From positions 471,384 to 535,383 of the forward strand of contig NZ_BMVW01000003.1 of assembly GCF_014650915.1 (NCBI RefSeq): a stretch of DNA of 64,000 nt. The letters run 5' to 3'. The notes under the pieces were generated by a model. It saw only the letters and a list, made by a program, of their open reading frames with translations. It ran no database searches and had not been told where the DNA came from. Both the position numbers and the translations under genes were made by a program. Source of the DNA: Streptomyces poonensis. GTDB taxonomy: Bacteria; Actinomycetota; Actinomycetes; Streptomycetales; Streptomycetaceae. Shown here piece after piece: positions 61,846 to 64,000 of this stretch. Positions within the stretch are counted from its first letter, which is position 1; each line of letters opens with the position of its first letter.

Positions 61846-62658
61846 TCACCCCTCCCACCGGGACAGCGCGGGCAGGGTGCCCCGGGCGGAGGACGCGTCG
61901 GCGGCGGCGTCCTCGTCGACCACACCGAGGTAGCGGCGGCGTACCTCGTCCGAGGCGGCCAGTTCGTCGGCGGGCCCGGACAGGGTCACCTCGCCGACCT
62001 CCAGGACGTACGCGCGGTCGGCGAGCCGGAGCGCGATCGCGGCGTTCTGCTCGACCAGCAGCACGGACGTGCCCTGGTCGTTGATCTCCCGCACGGTGTC
62101 GGCGATCCGCTCGGCCATCAGCGGGGCGAGCCCGAGGGACGGCTCGTCGAGGAGCAGCACCTTCGGGGCGGCCATCAGGGCGCGCCCGACGGCGAGCATC
62201 TGCTGTTCGCCGCCGGAGAGGAGGCCCGCGTGCTGCTGGGCGCGCTCTGCGAGGACGGGGAAGAGCTCGTGCACGCGGCGCAGGGCCGCCGCCCGTGCCG
62301 TACGCCCTCCGGAGCTGCCGAAGGTGCCGGCGCGCAGGTTGTCGGCCACGGTCATCCGCGCGAACACCTGCCGCCCCTCCGGCACCTGGCACACCCCGGC
62401 GGCGACCACGCGGTCGGGCGGCAGCCCGTCGAGCCGCCGGTCCCCGAGGCTCACCGTGCCGCCGGTGACCGTGCCCCCGTGGAAGGCGAGGGTGCGGCTG
62501 ACGGCCCGCAACAGCGTCGTCTTGCCCGCGCCGTTGCCGCCGAGCACCGTCACCACGGCCCCCTCGGGCACCTCCAGCGACACCTCGCGCAGCGCGCGTA
62601 CGGGTCCGTATCCCACCGAGAGGTCCCGTACGACGAGACCCGCGCCGCCACCGCCCAT
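61846..62658 (-). CDS. livF: Branched-chain amino acid-type ABC ATPase LivF
   Basis: This 270-residue ATPase has Walker A LGGNGAGKTT (about 37-46), LivF-type CQVPEGRQVFARMTVADNL, signature LLSGGEQQMLAVGRAL, Walker B VLLLDEPSLGL and H-loop-equivalent VEQNAAIAL (Gln-Asn, as usual in LivF). It is the first gene of the operon livF-G-H-M-K. GGGAGACAC precedes the ATG. The upstream leader carries octamer repeats and, further up, an 18-bp palindrome. Confidence 0.9.
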   Translation of the reverse strand: MGGGGAGLVVRDLSVGYGPVRALREVSLEVPEGAVVTVLGGNGAGKTTLLRAVSRTLAFHGGTVTGGTVSLGDRRLDGLPPDRVVAAGVCQVPEGRQVFARMTVADNLRAGTFGSSGGRTARAAALRRVHELFPVLAERAQQHAGLLSGGEQQMLAVGRALMAAPKVLLLDEPSLGLAPLMAERIADTVREINDQGTSVLLVEQNAAIALRLADRAYVLEVGEVTLSGPADELAASDEVRRRYLGVVDEDAAADASSARGTLPALSRWEG

Positions 62659-62676
62659 GTGTCTCCCTGCTCTCAC

Positions 62677-62732
62677 CCGAAGTGCCGATGTGCCGATGTG
62701 CCGAAGTGCCGAAGTGCCGAAGTGCCGATGTG
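62677..62732. repeat. Seven tandem octamers in the livF leader
   Basis: Seven contiguous 8-base units alternate CCGAAGTG (units 1, 4, 5, 6) and CCGATGTG (units 2, 3, 7). They begin 19 bases before the livF start codon and are followed by two CGTTCCGTGC units (62741-62760). They lie in non-coding DNA. Confidence 0.9.
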
Positions 62733-62850
62733 CCCGGAGCCGTTCCGTGCCGTTCCGTGCTTGTGTCGCGCTCACGACAGCACCGCCGTGTCGGGCCCGT
62801 CCACGGGCCGGTGCGGAATCGCTGCGGGTGACCAGCGGGCCCGCCCGCGC

Positions 62851-62868
62851 GTTGTGCGCGCGCACAAC
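62851..62868. promoter_or_regulatory. 18-bp perfect palindrome between livF and pucR-type gene
   Basis: GTTGTGCGCGCGCACAAC reads identically on both strands. It is 53 bases upstream of the PucR-type gene and about 190 from livF, well placed as the operator of a dimeric regulator. A weaker TTGTG...CACGA element lies at 62761-62777. Confidence 0.6.
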
Positions 62869-62921
62869 ACCGCGTGTCAGGGGCCTGCGCGGCGCGGTGA
62901 CCCGATGGCATCCTCCGGGCC

Positions 62922-64000
62922 ATGGGAGCGCGCAGAAGGCGTACCGGCCATGACTGGAAGCTGCTCGCGGAGTCCTGCGCGGCGCTGCTGGAGCGGGTGC
63001 CCGAGCTCGTCGACGAGCACCTGCGACGGCTCGCCGAGCACTCCTCCGTCTACGGGCGGGCGATCCCGTACGACCAGCACTGGCGGGAGGCCGAGGACGC
63101 GATACGGATCGGCATCGAGACGATCTCGGCGGCCCCGGACGCACCGCGCCGCGATCTCGCGTACGCGGAGGACACCGGCCGTCGCCGGGCCCAGCAGGGG
63201 CTGCCCCTGGAACTGCTGGTGCACGCCTACCGCAGTGCGGGCTACCTGGTCTGGGACGCGCTGCTGGAGGGGCCGGCCGCCCGGGAGCCGGAGCGGCTGC
63301 GGGCCCTGCTGCGGTCGGCCACCATGGTGTGGTCGGCGGTGGACGCGCAGGCCGCGGCGGCGTCGGAGGCGTACCGGGCGACCGAGCGGGAACTGCGGCA
63401 GCGCACCGACGAGCAGGTGCAGGCGCTGCTGGACGCCCTGCTGGAGGGGCACGCCGCGCCGGGGCTCGCGGCGCGGGCGGCGGCGGGCCTGGACCTGCCG
63501 GAGCACGGGCGGTACGCGGTGGTGGTGCTGCGCGCGGAACGCCGGGAGACCTTCCACCGGCCGCTGCGGGGCGCCGGGTTCCGCTTCGTCTGGCGGATGC
63601 GCACGGACCGCGAGGTCGGCGTGGTGGCGCTGGCCGAGGGGCAGGACCTCGACGGGGTGGCCCGGGTGCTGACGGAGCGCTCCTCCGGGCCCGGCGGGAT
63701 CAGCCCCGTGGTGGGCGGCCTCGCCGAACTCGGCCCGGCCCGGCGGCTGGCCGAGCTGGCGCTGCGCACCTGCCCGCCGGACGCGCCGGAGGTCGTACGG
63801 CTGGACCGGCGGATGCCCACGGCCCTGGTGGTGAGCCAGCCGGAGCTGGCGGACCGGCTGGTGGCGGACGTCCTCGGGGCGCTGCTGGAGCTGGAGCCGG
63901 CGGACCGGGCGGTACTGCTGGAGACCCTGGACGTGTGGCTGGCCTGCGAGGGGTCGGCGGGGCGGGCCGCGGGACGGCTGTACTGCCACCGCAACACGGT
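62922..64000 (+). CDS. PucR/CdaR-type transcriptional regulator (3' end off window)
   Basis: 359 residues are visible, and the end lies beyond the right edge. Helical N-terminal domain (about 10-155: LLERVPELVDEHLRRLAE, VHAYRSAGYLVWDALL), central GGDEF-like region (about 160-300: YAVVVLRAERR, VGGLAELGPARRLAELALRTC) and the start of the C-terminal PucR HTH (LETLDVWLACEGSAGRAAGRLYCHRNTV). This family responds to amino acids or purines. Its divergent position to liv genes suggests it controls uptake. The ATG at 62922 has no clear Shine-Dalgarno. Confidence 0.85.
   Translation, partial: MGARRRRTGHDWKLLAESCAALLERVPELVDEHLRRLAEHSSVYGRAIPYDQHWREAEDAIRIGIETISAAPDAPRRDLAYAEDTGRRRAQQGLPLELLVHAYRSAGYLVWDALLEGPAAREPERLRALLRSATMVWSAVDAQAAAASEAYRATERELRQRTDEQVQALLDALLEGHAAPGLAARAAAGLDLPEHGRYAVVVLRAERRETFHRPLRGAGFRFVWRMRTDREVGVVALAEGQDLDGVARVLTERSSGPGGISPVVGGLAELGPARRLAELALRTCPPDAPEVVRLDRRMPTALVVSQPELADRLVADVLGALLELEPADRAVLLETLDVWLACEGSAGRAAGRLYCHRNT

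Overview
The window is 64 kb of very GC-rich actinobacterial chromosome, almost certainly from a Streptomyces species. The evidence is codon bias that fills antisense frames with long shadow ORFs, an O-A-F-G-Y-Z-J-L-S-K gas-vesicle cluster, sigma-B-like GGGTAC promoters, many SD-less starts with TANNNT just upstream, a single TTA codon, and a ccr-meaA operon next to psd-pssA. No tRNA, rRNA, CRISPR array, insertion sequence or integrase was seen. Gene density is high and nearly all of the window is core-like chromosome.

Layout. 0-5.3 kb: an aminotransferase-fold protein with no lysine (cut by the left edge), an acidic/His-rich surface protein, a GAF-ANTAR regulator divergent from a PAS-GAF sensor, and a SigB/SigF-type sigma factor. 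5.6-15.3 kb: stress and housekeeping functions, including a TPP-dependent pyruvate-oxidase-like enzyme, DUF2795, CBS pair, DJ-1/PfpI, DUF6158, Vms1/BaeRF2-like protein, ABC-F ATPase, PAP2-lipid kinase fusion, methyltransferase and a small hydrophobic protein. Several of these have GNNT-N14/15-GGGTAC promoters. 15.4-21.0 kb: a ten-gene gas-vesicle operon on the minus strand, mostly joined by 4-nt overlaps. 21.1-25.5 kb: LigD-type polymerase, then transketolase overlapped with a type II NADH dehydrogenase. 25.7-30.7 kb: F420-dependent oxidoreductase, an enolase-superfamily enzyme with a TTA codon, holin-like, hemerythrin, VOC, DUF5709 and GNAT genes. 30.7-35.8 kb: a four-peptidase operon (M55 DppA, M20, S9, S66). 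36-42 kb: methyltransferase, PAS-GAF-PP2C-HATPase phosphatase, and an MFS pump with three carboxypeptidase-regulatory-like repeats.

42-46 kb: SRPBCC protein, a radical-SAM protein (Rv2578c type) preceded by a LexA-like SOS box, a secreted tripeptidyl aminopeptidase and a HEAT-repeat protein. 46.7-56 kb: the ethylmalonyl-CoA pathway: a double 3-hydroxybutyryl-CoA dehydrogenase behind a long structured leader, a TetR regulator, then ccr-meaA-mcl1-mch-acyl-CoA dehydrogenase. Together these turn acetoacetyl-CoA-derived C4 units into ethylmalonyl-CoA, methylsuccinyl-CoA, mesaconyl-CoA, methylmalyl-CoA and finally glyoxylate plus propionyl-CoA. 56-57.7 kb: psd-pssA for phosphatidylethanolamine synthesis, closed by a perfect 20-bp hairpin. 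57.7-62.7 kb: a livFGHMK branched-chain amino acid (or similar) ABC importer. It is divergent from a PucR/CdaR-type regulator cut by the right edge, and an 18-bp perfect palindrome lies between them.

Functions come from reading the translations and recognising motifs; no search was run. Start codons were chosen by Shine-Dalgarno match, overlap with the upstream stop, or a leaderless -10 element.
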